From positions 1 through 7,413 of the forward strand of contig SKYG01000361.1 of NCBI GenBank assembly GCA_007128045.1: DNA of 7,413 bases, given 5' to 3'. The position numbers and the translations under genes are program-made. Below, in pieces: positions 7,205 through 7,413 of the stretch; positions within the stretch are counted from its first letter, which is position 1, and each line of letters begins with the position of its first letter. Under the pieces are notes generated by a model. It searched no databases. It had not been told where the DNA came from and saw nothing but the letters and a program-made list of their open reading frames with translations. The DNA is from Bacteroidales bacterium (GTDB lineage Bacteria > Bacteroidota > Bacteroidia > Bacteroidales > UBA7960).

Positions 7205-7413
7205 TACATTAAACCCTTATTATGGATTAATGATATGAACTATTGTTGAACCAAATTCTAAAAAGGCATTTTACTCTGTTGGCATGCAAATAAACTGCTA
7301 TTACCCTAACGAAACTAAATTTACCCCAAAAAACTAATTATAGATGAATCTTAAACATATTAAACCAGTTTTACTCTGAATCAATTAAAATAAATTATAT
7401 TTATCCTTGCGTA
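7205..7413. other. AT-rich gene-free stretch at the right edge
   Basis: I find no coding frame, RNA gene or strong promoter here. The sequence is markedly richer in A and T than the genes. It holds a 10-nt direct repeat, TTTTACTCTG, at 7269-7278 and 7369-7378 (exactly 100 nt apart), and two adjoining similar 20-nt units at 7301-7340 (about 15 of 20 bases match). These may be chance in such biased DNA. Confidence 0.5.

Overview
The window looks like a chromosomal piece of a Bacteroidota (Cytophaga-Flavobacterium-Bacteroides group) bacterium. The evidence is indirect but consistent. Two large secreted lipoproteins carry classical lipoboxes. The genes lack convincing Shine-Dalgarno sequences. 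One candidate promoter fits the Bacteroidota pattern TTG-N19-TAnnTTTG with one mismatch. A short-form CstA transporter lies beside carbohydrate-active genes. No species can be named from the sequence alone.

Every recognisable gene is on the minus strand. Reading from the right edge in the direction of transcription, the window holds: (i) an AT-rich gene-free stretch (about 7205-7413); (ii) a decayed IS200/IS605-type insertion sequence (about 6657-7194), with a hairpin at each end and a transposase broken by two in-frame stops and a mutated HUH motif; (iii) a short intergenic region with a candidate promoter; (iv) a 473-residue CstA-family membrane transporter (5079-6500); (v) an 861-residue lipoprotein with an N-terminal beta-rich region and a PhoD-like metallophosphoesterase domain (2405-4990); and (vi) the first 786 codons of a GH78-type alpha-L-rhamnosidase lipoprotein (1-2358), cut by the left edge before its C-terminus and before the expected catalytic base.

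The phosphoesterase and the rhamnosidase are 46 bp apart on the same strand and both have lipoprotein signals, so they are probably co-transcribed and act together outside the inner membrane. A reasonable inference is processing of a rhamnose-containing glycan, perhaps one with phosphoester substituents. CstA-family proteins import small carbon sources such as pyruvate or peptides. Its gene ends 88 bp upstream of the phosphoesterase, and whether it belongs to the same transcript is unclear.

The points most worth a second look are the PhoD-like/GH78 pairing, the loss of the usually invariant active-site Asp in the rhamnosidase (Ser506 in SNTNSEKYGWTGD), and the catalytically dead IS200 relic that keeps both end hairpins. 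I see no CRISPR array, tRNA, rRNA or clearly new defence-type system.
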